The translations under genes were made by a program, and so were the position numbers. A stretch of DNA of 18,579 nt from Phycisphaerales bacterium. GTDB lineage: Bacteria > Planctomycetota > Phycisphaerae > UBA1845 > Fen-1342. Location of the stretch: contig JALHJL010000067.1 of assembly GCA_022839625.1 (NCBI GenBank), positions 1-18,579 on the forward strand, given 5' to 3'. A model generated the notes under the pieces. It made no database searches. It saw only the letters and a program-made list of their open reading frames with translations, and was not told the DNA's origin. Positions within the stretch are counted from its first letter, which is position 1, and each line of letters begins with the position of its first letter. Positions 7,746-14,123 of this stretch are shown here, piece after piece.

Positions 7746-7781
7746 CGCTCCGGCCTGTGTCGTCGGACACAGGCCGGAGCG
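7746..7781. repeat. Perfect 16-bp inverted repeat with a 4-base loop
   Basis: Arms CGCTCCGGCCTGTGTC (7746-7761) and its exact reverse complement (7766-7781) around the loop GTCG. It lies between the secDF stop (7818) and the LysM start (7724). No T-run follows on either strand, so it is not a classical intrinsic terminator. A TATAAT box for the LysM gene ends one base before it, which places the hairpin at the very 5' end of that mRNA. It may terminate or protect the secDF transcript, stabilise the LysM mRNA, or be a DNA operator. Confidence 0.85.
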
Positions 7782-7782
7782 G

Positions 7783-7791
7783 ATTATACCA
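7783..7791 (-). promoter_or_regulatory. Extended -10 promoter element of the LysM gene
   Basis: TGGTATAAT on the minus strand: a perfect TATAAT (7788-7783) with the TGn extension (7791-7789). No good -35 is visible, which suits an extended -10 promoter. Expected transcription start is about 7776, inside the first arm of the adjacent palindrome. Confidence 0.55.
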
Positions 7792-7817
7792 TGCCGTCAC
7801 GCTCCACTACAGCGCGG

Positions 7818-10800
7818 TCAGGCGGCCGGCACCGCGGCGGCGCGCGGTCCCCGGGCGAACTTGTAGACCAGCGGACCGGCGATCACGATGGTCGAGTACG
7901 TGCCGCTGAGGCAGCCGATCAACATGCAGTAGTTGAAACCGCGGATGCTGCTGCCGCCCCATATGTAGGCGATGAAGATCACCACCATGACGGTGAACGT
8001 GGTCAGGATCGTCCGCGACATGCACTCGTTGATGGCGTCGTTGATGATTCTCGGGGTAACGATGCCCAGCCGGCCGCGAATTTCGCGGATACGGTCGAAG
8101 ATGACGATCGTGTCGTTGATCGAGAAGCCGATGATCGTCAGCAACGCCGCGACGATCGGCATGTTGATCTTGAAGTTCTCGATCAGCAGGCCGCGGCCGA
8201 GGGCCGTGTCCGCCAGCCAGCCGCTGAAGCCCACGAACGCAAACGCGATCAGCACATCGTGCAGCAGGGCGAAGACGCCGCCGAGCCCGTAGCTGACCCG
8301 CCCGAACCGGATCCAGACGTACGCGATAATCATCAACGACGAAAGCAAGACCGCCAGGATCGCCTGCTGGGTGGCGCGGGCCGCGATTTGCGGCTTGAAT
8401 TGCATCACCTTGCGCAGCGACTGCTCGCTGGTCAGCGCGGCCTGCACCAGTTGCATTTCCTGCTGCGCAAAGCCGGTGTACCAGCCTTCGGGATCGGCCG
8501 CATACGGGAAATCGGGATCGCGCGTCACCACCACGATGTCCGCATACAAGGGCCGTCCCTCCTCGTCCGCCTCCTCGCCCGCGCGGCGCACGCCGATGAC
8601 CGTGAAATCCCGCCTGGGCCAGTCCTGGAAGTCCGGCTGGAAGTGCGTGTTCTCCAGGCGTTCCCGCAGCGCCTCGATGGCCTGCGGCGGGTCCAGTTGC
8701 TCGAGGCAGATCGCGGCCCCGCCCAGGTAGTCGGTCACGTCCGCGTTGACGCCGGGCGGCAGGCCGGGCACCACCGTGTCCAACAGCCGTCCGGTCACCG
8801 GGAAGGGCCGCTCGCCCACGCCGCGGAAGTGATACGCGATGCTCGGCTGGATGCGCATCTCGTCGCCCAGCGCAAGGGTGATCGCATGTTTGACGAGGCG
8901 CATGTTGGTCACCGTCGTGGTGACGTTCCAGACCAGCCCGCGCTGCGCGACCCCGCCCACTTCCAGGACCGCGTTGACGTTCGCGAGCCCGAGGTTGTTG
9001 GCGTCCTCGCCCAAGGCGGATGCCACGTCGCGAACCTTGTCGCGGAATTCCTGCGGAGTCAGCTCGCTCTGGAGGCGCACGGTGATCTCCTCTTCGCCCG
9101 GCTGCGCGATGACTCCGCCGCGCTGGAGCAGGTTCTCCGCCTCCAGCGGCTCGGTCAGGAAGGCCTCCAGCTCCGCCGCGGGCACGCCGGGCAGCCGCAC
9201 AACGAAGGCGCTGGCGTCACCGGCGACGGGTTCGATGGACGCCTGCTCAAGCTGCCGCGCCCGTTCCGCAATCGTGGTGGACGTCTTCTGCAGACGCGCG
9301 CTGATCGTCCGGTCGTCGAGCCCGGCCCGCTGCAATTCGAGCTCCGCGGCCACGCCGCCCAGGAACTCGATGTCGAAGAGATTGCGGGTACCGCGGAAGT
9401 ACAGCAGGGACCAGCCGGTGAGCACGACGACGCACGAGACCGGGATCAGGTACTTGGCCTTGCTGTACCAGTCGATTCTCGGCACGCTGATGATCTTCAG
9501 CATGTTGACGTCTTTGATCAGGTCGTACTTGAGCAGAACGCTGAACAATGTGCGCGTCACGAACACGGCCGAGAACAGGTTCAGCGCGATACCCCAGCCC
9601 AGCGTCAGGCCGAAGCCCTTCACCTCCTCGCTCCCGGCATAGTAGATGATCACGCAGGTCAGGAGCGTGGTGACGTTGGAGTCGAAAATCGTCGAAAAGG
9701 CCTTGTCGTACCCGTTCTTGATGATCATCCGGAGCGAGCCCCCGCGCTCCTTCTCCTCGCGCATGCGCTCGTAGATCAGCACGTTCGCATCCACCGACAT
9801 ACCGACCGCCAGAATGAGGCCGGCGATGCCGTCCAGAGTGATGCGCGCCCCGAGCATGGCCAGCGCCGCCAGCGTGAAGCCGACGTTCAGGAACAGGGCC
9901 ACGCTCGCGATTGCCCCGCACATCCAGTAATAGCCGAGCATGACCACGATCACCGCGACGGCACCGATCAGGCCCGCGCGCACCGCGTAGTCGCGGTTGG
10001 TTTCGCCCAGGCTCGAGCCGATGGTCCGCTCCGACAGCGGCGTGTCCTTGAGACGGGCCGGCAACATGCCGCCTTCCATCGTCTGCACGAGGTAGACGAT
10101 CTTGTCGCGGCTGAAGTCGCCGGTGATCTGGCCGTGCGTGCGGATGGCGCTCTGAATGTTGGGCGCCGTGTAGGCGATGTCGTCCACCAGAATGCACAAC
10201 GGCCGGTCGATGTTCCGCCGCGTCAGGTTCTCGAACATCTGGCCCCCCACGATGTCCAGCTCGAACGCGACGCTGGGACGGCCGTGCTCGTCCATGTCCG
10301 GGCGCGCCCGGTTGAGCCGCCATTTCCTCTGGCCCTTGACATCCTGGAGCAAACCGTGCTCCGGGGACAACTTGCCCAGGACGAAGTACCGGTCTTCGAT
10401 GCGGTCGACGACGTAGCGCGAGTCGTTCTCGGGCTTGTACGCCTCCAGGTCCGCGGGCGATTCCAGATTGAAGAACTGCATCGGGTTGTCAATCTGGAAC
10501 CAGCCGAACTCCTGCTCGGCCAGACGCAAACGCCCCTCCTTGAGCTGTTCGCGGTACCGGTCGTACCGGGTCGGATTGCCCAGATCGGCCTCCGCCAGGA
10601 TCCGGAACTCGAGCTTGCCCGCCCCGCGCAGCAGCCGCTTCAGGTCCGCCGGGCTATCCAGGAACTGCTTGCCGCTGTGCCACGCCGTGTGCTTGGCGAG
10701 GACGTCGTCGAGCAAGTCACGCAGGTCGGCGTGCCGCTCTCTAAGCTGTTCGAGGCTCCGTTTGCGCACGGGGGACTTCGTATCGAGGTCGAGGATTTCC

Positions 10801-11651
10801 TCAAATCGCCGACGGCTCAGGTTAGTGGACAGCACGTCCTGCACCGCGTCCTCGAACAGCTCCATCGCGTCGCGCTGCGCTGCCTTCAGGCTCTCGAGGG
10901 TCACGGGCGGTTCGGCGGGCTGCGTCACGGCCTGCGTGGCCGGCTCGGTCGTCGCCTCCGACTCCGGTTCCGTCGTCGGTGCCGTAGCAGGCTCGGCGGC
11001 GGCATCCAATTCAGGCTCGGCCACGGCGTCCGGCGGCTGCTCGGCCGCCGCGTCGGCTCCCGGCTCGGCCACCGGTTGCGGACCGCGGCGCAAGGCCTCC
11101 TCCGCCGCCATCAACGCGTCGTAGCGCGCGGCGCACTCTTCCAGCAAAGCCTGCCGATCTGCAACGACGCGCTCGATCTCGGCGACGTCCGCGACCTGTG
11201 CCGCAAGGACCACGTCCGCCCGTCCGCGCGCGAGCTTCTGCAACTCGGCCGCACGCGCGTCACCGTCCAGCCGCAGGGCCGCCTCGAGCGCTCCGCGCCG
11301 CAACTCCTGGGCATACAGGGTGTCCAACGCCTCCGCGAAGGCGCGCCGCCGGGCGGTAGCCTCCCGCGGCGGCAACGGCATCTGCACTTCGATGCGGTTT
11401 CGGCCGTGCACGCGCCAGGTCAGGTTGTAGACACCCGCCGGGTCAACGCGCCGCTGCAGGAGGGTCTTGACCCGTTCCGCCAGCCCGGGGTCGCTCTCGG
11501 CCCCGGCCGTGCTGATCTCGAAGATCAACGAGGTTCCGCCCGCGATGTCCAGGCCGGGGCGCAGCTTCTGCTGCGGCGGCCACAACAAGATGAATGCAAT
11601 CGCCACCACGACGCCGATGACGAGCAGGCGCTGTCCAACATTCTTTTCCAT
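7818..11651 (-). CDS. secDF: Fused protein translocase subunit SecDF with large insertions
   Basis: Membrane subunit that uses the proton gradient to pull exported proteins from SecYEG. SecD and SecF are one chain of 1277 residues, far longer than typical fusions. SecD part: N-terminal helix (8-24), DIAGGTSL (35-42), a low-complexity Ala/Glu/Pro/Thr segment (about 190-250), the periplasmic head, then helices from about 559, including LAVGMSVDANVLIYERMREE (614-633), the conserved SecD proton-relay region. SecF part: first helix 734-752, DIEFLGG (760-766), a periplasmic segment of about 330 residues where SecF usually has about 100, then five helices with GFSINDTIVIFDRIRE (1175-1190). ATG 11651 is preceded by GGGA at nine bases. 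Fused SecDF is known from several phyla; no yajC is found upstream. Confidence 0.95.
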   Translation of the reverse strand: MEKNVGQRLLVIGVVVAIAFILLWPPQQKLRPGLDIAGGTSLIFEISTAGAESDPGLAERVKTLLQRRVDPAGVYNLTWRVHGRNRIEVQMPLPPREATARRRAFAEALDTLYAQELRRGALEAALRLDGDARAAELQKLARGRADVVLAAQVADVAEIERVVADRQALLEECAARYDALMAAEEALRRGPQPVAEPGADAAAEQPPDAVAEPELDAAAEPATAPTTEPESEATTEPATQAVTQPAEPPVTLESLKAAQRDAMELFEDAVQDVLSTNLSRRRFEEILDLDTKSPVRKRSLEQLRERHADLRDLLDDVLAKHTAWHSGKQFLDSPADLKRLLRGAGKLEFRILAEADLGNPTRYDRYREQLKEGRLRLAEQEFGWFQIDNPMQFFNLESPADLEAYKPENDSRYVVDRIEDRYFVLGKLSPEHGLLQDVKGQRKWRLNRARPDMDEHGRPSVAFELDIVGGQMFENLTRRNIDRPLCILVDDIAYTAPNIQSAIRTHGQITGDFSRDKIVYLVQTMEGGMLPARLKDTPLSERTIGSSLGETNRDYAVRAGLIGAVAVIVVMLGYYWMCGAIASVALFLNVGFTLAALAMLGARITLDGIAGLILAVGMSVDANVLIYERMREEKERGGSLRMIIKNGYDKAFSTIFDSNVTTLLTCVIIYYAGSEEVKGFGLTLGWGIALNLFSAVFVTRTLFSVLLKYDLIKDVNMLKIISVPRIDWYSKAKYLIPVSCVVVLTGWSLLYFRGTRNLFDIEFLGGVAAELELQRAGLDDRTISARLQKTSTTIAERARQLEQASIEPVAGDASAFVVRLPGVPAAELEAFLTEPLEAENLLQRGGVIAQPGEEEITVRLQSELTPQEFRDKVRDVASALGEDANNLGLANVNAVLEVGGVAQRGLVWNVTTTVTNMRLVKHAITLALGDEMRIQPSIAYHFRGVGERPFPVTGRLLDTVVPGLPPGVNADVTDYLGGAAICLEQLDPPQAIEALRERLENTHFQPDFQDWPRRDFTVIGVRRAGEEADEEGRPLYADIVVVTRDPDFPYAADPEGWYTGFAQQEMQLVQAALTSEQSLRKVMQFKPQIAARATQQAILAVLLSSLMIIAYVWIRFGRVSYGLGGVFALLHDVLIAFAFVGFSGWLADTALGRGLLIENFKINMPIVAALLTIIGFSINDTIVIFDRIREIRGRLGIVTPRIINDAINECMSRTILTTFTVMVVIFIAYIWGGSSIRGFNYCMLIGCLSGTYSTIVIAGPLVYKFARGPRAAAVPAA

Positions 11652-11668
11652 GTTCTGCGTCCCGATAT

Positions 11669-11696
11669 CGAGTCCAATGAGGTGTTACGAGTCCAA
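11669..11696. repeat. Nine-base direct repeat in the secDF leader
   Basis: CGAGTCCAA occurs at 11669-11677 and 11688-11696 (TTGGACTCG read with secDF), a 19-base period close to two helical turns, beginning 18 bases upstream of the secDF start codon. It could be a binding site or chance; a -35-like TTGGAC is contained in each copy but no fitting -10 is obvious. Confidence 0.4.
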
Positions 11697-11777
11697 ACAG
11701 ACGTCGACCGTTCGTGAAAAGAGCAACTGCGCCCGGCGATCCGCGGTCGGGAAGGCCGGGGTCCCTCGCTAGCCGCG

Positions 11778-12260
11778 CTAGGCGGCGCGCGGCGGCCCGG
11801 TGCGGGAGATGCACGTTCGTATGGCCCAGCCGACGCCGGACGGCGGCGTTTCTTCGCACACGGCCCCGACTGGTTCACCGAGCCATTGCAGGGCACGCCA
11901 CGCGAGTGGGTCGCCCGCAGCGGCCGGCAGCCGCTCCGCTCCACGAGTGCTTGGGTCGCGTTTGCCGCAACTGACGACGCCGTCGCGGTCGCCCGCCGTC
12001 TGACGCAACGTCTGATCGAGCCATCCGGCCGGCCAGCGCAAGGCGGGCGTATCTGGGACGACGTGTGGCAACCTCGGCTTGGGGCGCTTTTCGGGCTCGG
12101 CGGGCGGCCCGCTGGCGGGGTCCCGCGGGGCGGCCTGCTGGTCGATTTGCTGTGGCGTCGCTACGAGCCAGGGGCAAAGCTTCTCCTGAACACCAAGAAG
12201 CCAGAGCAACCCCAGGCTACAGGCGACGCGCAGCGACTTGTCCAGCCGCCAAGGAAACAT
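11778..12260 (-). CDS. Hypothetical protein with hydrophobic N-terminus
   Basis: A 160-residue open frame that I do not recognise. It starts MFPWRLDKSLRVACSLGLLWLL, a positively charged then hydrophobic segment resembling a signal peptide or anchor, followed by a Pro/Arg-rich stretch and a Trp-containing C-terminal half. Third codon positions are mostly G or C as in the neighbours, which supports coding, but no domain motif is visible and the ribosome-binding site is weak. An ATG at 12329 would add 23 residues but coincides with a predicted transcription start. It lies 126 bases upstream of secDF, where many bacteria have yajC; it does not look like YajC. If it is not real, 11652-12404 is a 753-base stretch without a gene. 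Confidence 0.5.
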   Translation of the reverse strand: MFPWRLDKSLRVACSLGLLWLLGVQEKLCPWLVATPQQIDQQAAPRDPASGPPAEPEKRPKPRLPHVVPDTPALRWPAGWLDQTLRQTAGDRDGVVSCGKRDPSTRGAERLPAAAGDPLAWRALQWLGEPVGAVCEETPPSGVGWAIRTCISRTGPPRAA

Positions 12261-12332
12261 CCCCGTATCGTATCGTCCGGCGGCGGCGGGAAGCAAGCGC
12301 GCCGCCGGGCTTTCGCGGTAGCGGTGCATGGG

Positions 12333-12361
12333 TCTCTAGCGGCGCCGGTGCCCTTTTTCAA
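12333..12361 (-). promoter_or_regulatory. Possible promoter of the hypothetical gene upstream of secDF
   Basis: On the minus strand TTGAAA (12361-12356), a 17-base spacer and TAGAGA (12338-12333). The start would fall near 12326, giving a leader of about 66 bases to ATG 12260. The -10 matches consensus at only three positions. Confidence 0.3.
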
Positions 12362-12392
12362 TGGACTGCTAGCGAACCTTGTCGCCGGCTTT

Positions 12393-12398
12393 TATGCT
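12393..12398 (+). promoter_or_regulatory. Possible -10 box of a leaderless lipoprotein mRNA
   Basis: TATGCT ends six bases before ATG 12405, so transcription would begin at or next to the start codon. No Shine-Dalgarno sequence is present before this ATG and no good -35 is seen. The layout fits leaderless mRNA, but a single weak hexamer is limited evidence. Confidence 0.35.
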
Positions 12399-12404
12399 CT
12401 CGGG

Positions 12405-13013
12405 ATGAGCCGGACACTGCTTCAGGCCATATCGGGCCGCTCGGGCGGCGGAATGCTGTTGACCGGAGTCCTGTTGCTGGCGGGGTGTACACCCCATGCC
12501 AACCTGGTCCTTCATCAGCCCTTCGCTCCGCCTTCGCAGCAGAACCTCAAGCTGACGTGCGAACGGGCCTACCACGCGACCCGCGCGGACACGCAGACGA
12601 GCGTGCTGGCATTCCCGCTGCCGGGCGCGGTCGACGGGCCGCGCACTTTCGTGATGTACATTGCGGCCCCGAGCCGCGTCGGGCGGATCGCGGTCACACC
12701 GGAGGACCCGGAGGGCGGCCGCGGATTCCTGATCCAGGAGCTTGGCGCCCTCGCTGGCCGAAGTGACTTCGCGGAAGGCACGCTGCAATATCGCAAGGTC
12801 CTCTTCGCCCCGCGTCTGCGGCGACTGGACGTTGATGTCCGCACGGAGGACGGAGCACAGATCACCGGCCGGGCATACCTGGAGGAATTCTCGCCCGCCG
12901 TGGAGAGTTTCGAGCGGGAGTTCGCGGCGGACGTGGCCAGCCTGCTTAGCGCCGCCTCGCAGCCAAGCGACGCGGACGAGCCCTCCGTCGACCTCGACGA
13001 ACCCTCGCCATGA
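12405..13013 (+). CDS. Predicted lipoprotein of unknown function
   Basis: A 202-residue protein with a good lipoprotein signal: Arg-containing n-region, hydrophobic MLLTGVLL and lipobox LLAGC with Cys28. The mature part has alternating charged and hydrophobic strands (for example RRLDVDVRTEDGAQITGRAY) and an acidic, Asp/Pro/Ser-rich tail. No catalytic motif or known family is recognised. The ATG at 12405 gives a normal signal peptide length; an internal ATG at 12453 would leave a very short one. The open frame continues upstream without a signal-like segment, so the longer version is unlikely. It is convergent with the deacetylase gene downstream. Confidence 0.75.
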   Translation: MSRTLLQAISGRSGGGMLLTGVLLLAGCTPHANLVLHQPFAPPSQQNLKLTCERAYHATRADTQTSVLAFPLPGAVDGPRTFVMYIAAPSRVGRIAVTPEDPEGGRGFLIQELGALAGRSDFAEGTLQYRKVLFAPRLRRLDVDVRTEDGAQITGRAYLEEFSPAVESFEREFAADVASLLSAASQPSDADEPSVDLDEPSP

Positions 13014-13083
13014 GTGGGTACTCGAGGCCGCAGCCGACGGTGGGGCTGCTTGCCACAGCGCCCGCGGTCTGCAAAAAGGCTCT

Positions 13084-13098
13084 CCGCAGTACCTGCGG
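13084..13098. repeat. Small hairpin between convergent genes
   Basis: CCGCAG, TAC, CTGCGG: a six-base stem in the 91 bases between the lipoprotein and the deacetylase stops. There is no T-run on either side, so a bidirectional terminator role is only a possibility. Confidence 0.3.
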
Positions 13099-13104
13099 GA
13101 CGCG

Positions 13105-13875
13105 CTACCCTGACCGCGGGGGGTAGGACGGCGGGACCAGCGGTCCCAGGCCCATGAAATGGGCCAGCGGATCGTTCAGCGGCACGGGGTGCGGCAACGT
13201 AAACAGTTCGCCGTACTCGAAGCCGGCCCGCGCCCCGTCGTTCGCGTCGCGGGCGCGAATCCGGTGCAGCAGCCGCGACAACCGCTGCTCGTCGAACTGC
13301 GACCGATAGCAGGAAATCGCGGCGATCTTCTGCTCGTACACGTCGCTGATGTCCACGACGAACGTCGCCGGCCAGTGTTCCTGCTCCGCCCCCATCGCCA
13401 CCGGCCGATACCACAGCCAGTCCACGCGGTGGGGCGGCGTGCCGCCGAACCGCTCGTCCCACTTCGTGAGCTGCGTGTAGAAGCGCGCCCCCTCGAGGAT
13501 AAGCTGGGCCTGGTAGTGGTCCGGGGACGCCCCCGGCGTTCGCCCGGCCAGGCCGACCACAACCCGCGGCCGACAGCGCCGCAGCACCGTCGCCACCGCG
13601 TACCGCGCCGGCGGTCCGTCCATCAGCTCGCGGTTCGGCAGCGCCAACGTTTCGACGCGGGTAACGCCGAGCACCCGCGCCGCCTCCGCCGACTCCTGGG
13701 CGCGAACCTCCGGCGTCCCGCGCGGCGTCGGCTCGCCATTGGTCATGTGTAGCACGCCGACGCGGTGCCCCAACTTGGCCAGCTTGGCGACCGTGCCGCC
13801 GCACGTGATCTCCACGTCGTCCGGGTGCGGCATGGCGAAGATGATCTCGAGGTCGTCGGACACGGCAGTCTCCAT
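13105..13875 (-). CDS. LmbE/PIG-L family deacetylase, BshB1-like
   Basis: A 256-residue zinc-dependent N-deacetylase. Near the N-terminus PHPDDVEITCGGT (16-28) supplies His17, the Asp19 base and Asp20; TNGE (45-48) and RGTPEVRAQE (52-61) follow as in BshB1, the bacillithiol enzyme that deacetylates N-acetylglucosaminyl-malate. The third zinc ligand motif reads SPDHYQA (117-123): the first histidine of the usual HPDH is lost, but the metal-ligand His120 is kept, so activity is plausible. ATG at 13875 was chosen because the predicted -10 lies just upstream and the family begins here; a start at 13938 would add a non-conserved segment. No other bacillithiol genes are in the window, so the substrate may be another GlcNAc conjugate. 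Confidence 0.88.
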   Translation of the reverse strand: METAVSDDLEIIFAMPHPDDVEITCGGTVAKLAKLGHRVGVLHMTNGEPTPRGTPEVRAQESAEAARVLGVTRVETLALPNRELMDGPPARYAVATVLRRCRPRVVVGLAGRTPGASPDHYQAQLILEGARFYTQLTKWDERFGGTPPHRVDWLWYRPVAMGAEQEHWPATFVVDISDVYEQKIAAISCYRSQFDEQRLSRLLHRIRARDANDGARAGFEYGELFTLPHPVPLNDPLAHFMGLGPLVPPSYPPRSG

Positions 13876-13887
13876 GGGTGTGCGCGA

Positions 13888-13893
13888 ATTATA
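13888..13893 (-). promoter_or_regulatory. -10 box of the deacetylase gene, nearly leaderless
   Basis: A perfect TATAAT on the minus strand, 12 bases before the ATG at 13875. A partial -35 (AAGACG) lies 17 bases upstream. The expected transcript would have only about five bases before the start codon, too few for a Shine-Dalgarno interaction. Confidence 0.5.
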
Positions 13894-13998
13894 GGTGGAA
13901 GGGCGGCGCGCGTCTTTCGAGCCCCGCAGCGGGTGCAAGAAGACGACGCAGCCGCCCGCACGCCGGCGAACGTGCTGGAAGCGGCGGGATCACGGGCG

Positions 13999-14004
13999 TA
14001 CGAT
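13999..14004 (+). promoter_or_regulatory. Possible -10 box for the Cys-rich membrane protein unit
   Basis: TACGAT on the plus strand, the same hexamer as in the mcsA promoter, with a weak -35 (TGGAAG, 13976-13981) at 17 bases. Expected start is about 14011, some 65 bases before the leader ORF. Confidence 0.35.
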
Positions 14005-14056
14005 GTGCGGCGTCGATACAGGCCCCGGATGGTCCGGCGCTGCCCCGCAGGCCGCC

Positions 14057-14067
14057 GAGGAGAGGAG
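14057..14067 (+). promoter_or_regulatory. Strong Shine-Dalgarno before a mini-ORF
   Basis: GAGGAGAGGAG, the strongest purine ribosome-binding site in this gap. It is eight bases from GTG 14076 and 55 bases from the membrane-protein ATG (14123), too far to serve that ATG directly. The membrane-protein frame has no start codon at a suitable distance from it. Confidence 0.6.
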
Positions 14068-14075
14068 TTCCCTTC

Positions 14076-14123
14076 GTGCTTCACGTGCCGCCGGGTCAAC
14101 ATCGTCTTTGGAACGTACGCTGA
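14076..14123 (+). CDS. Possible 15-residue leader peptide
   Basis: GTG start eight bases after a strong Shine-Dalgarno, encoding MLHVPPGQHRLWNVR and stopping with a TGA that overlaps the next ATG as TGATG. This is the geometry of translational coupling: ribosomes finishing the mini-ORF can reinitiate on the membrane-protein gene, whose own ribosome-binding site (GGA at about ten bases) is weak. Alternatively the mini-ORF is fortuitous and the Shine-Dalgarno belongs to a start I cannot identify. The peptide shows no run of one amino acid that would suggest classical attenuation. Confidence 0.35.
   Translation: MLHVPPGQHRLWNVR

Noticed and set aside
7746..7781. Classical rho-independent terminator for secDF
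   Set aside because: The stem is strong, but neither strand has a T-run after it, and a -10 box lies directly between the secDF stop and the hairpin.
7506..11717. A 1403-codon open frame on the plus strand across the LysM and secDF genes
   Set aside because: It is antisense to clearly recognisable SecDF and LysM domains, is His/Arg/Asp-rich without any domain, and is the expected result of high GC at third codon positions.
11886..12404. N-terminal extension of the plus-strand lipoprotein gene
   Set aside because: The extension would bury the signal peptide and lipobox in the middle of the protein and overlaps the minus-strand hypothetical gene.
13105..13875. Idea that the deacetylase is inactive because HPDH is SPDH
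   Set aside because: In MshB the metal ligand is the second histidine of this motif, which is present here as His120, and the N-terminal His17 and Asp20 are intact.
13895..14122. N-terminal extension of the Cys-rich membrane protein
   Set aside because: The added residues are Arg/Ser-rich, without conservation signs, and the region holds the divergent promoters instead.
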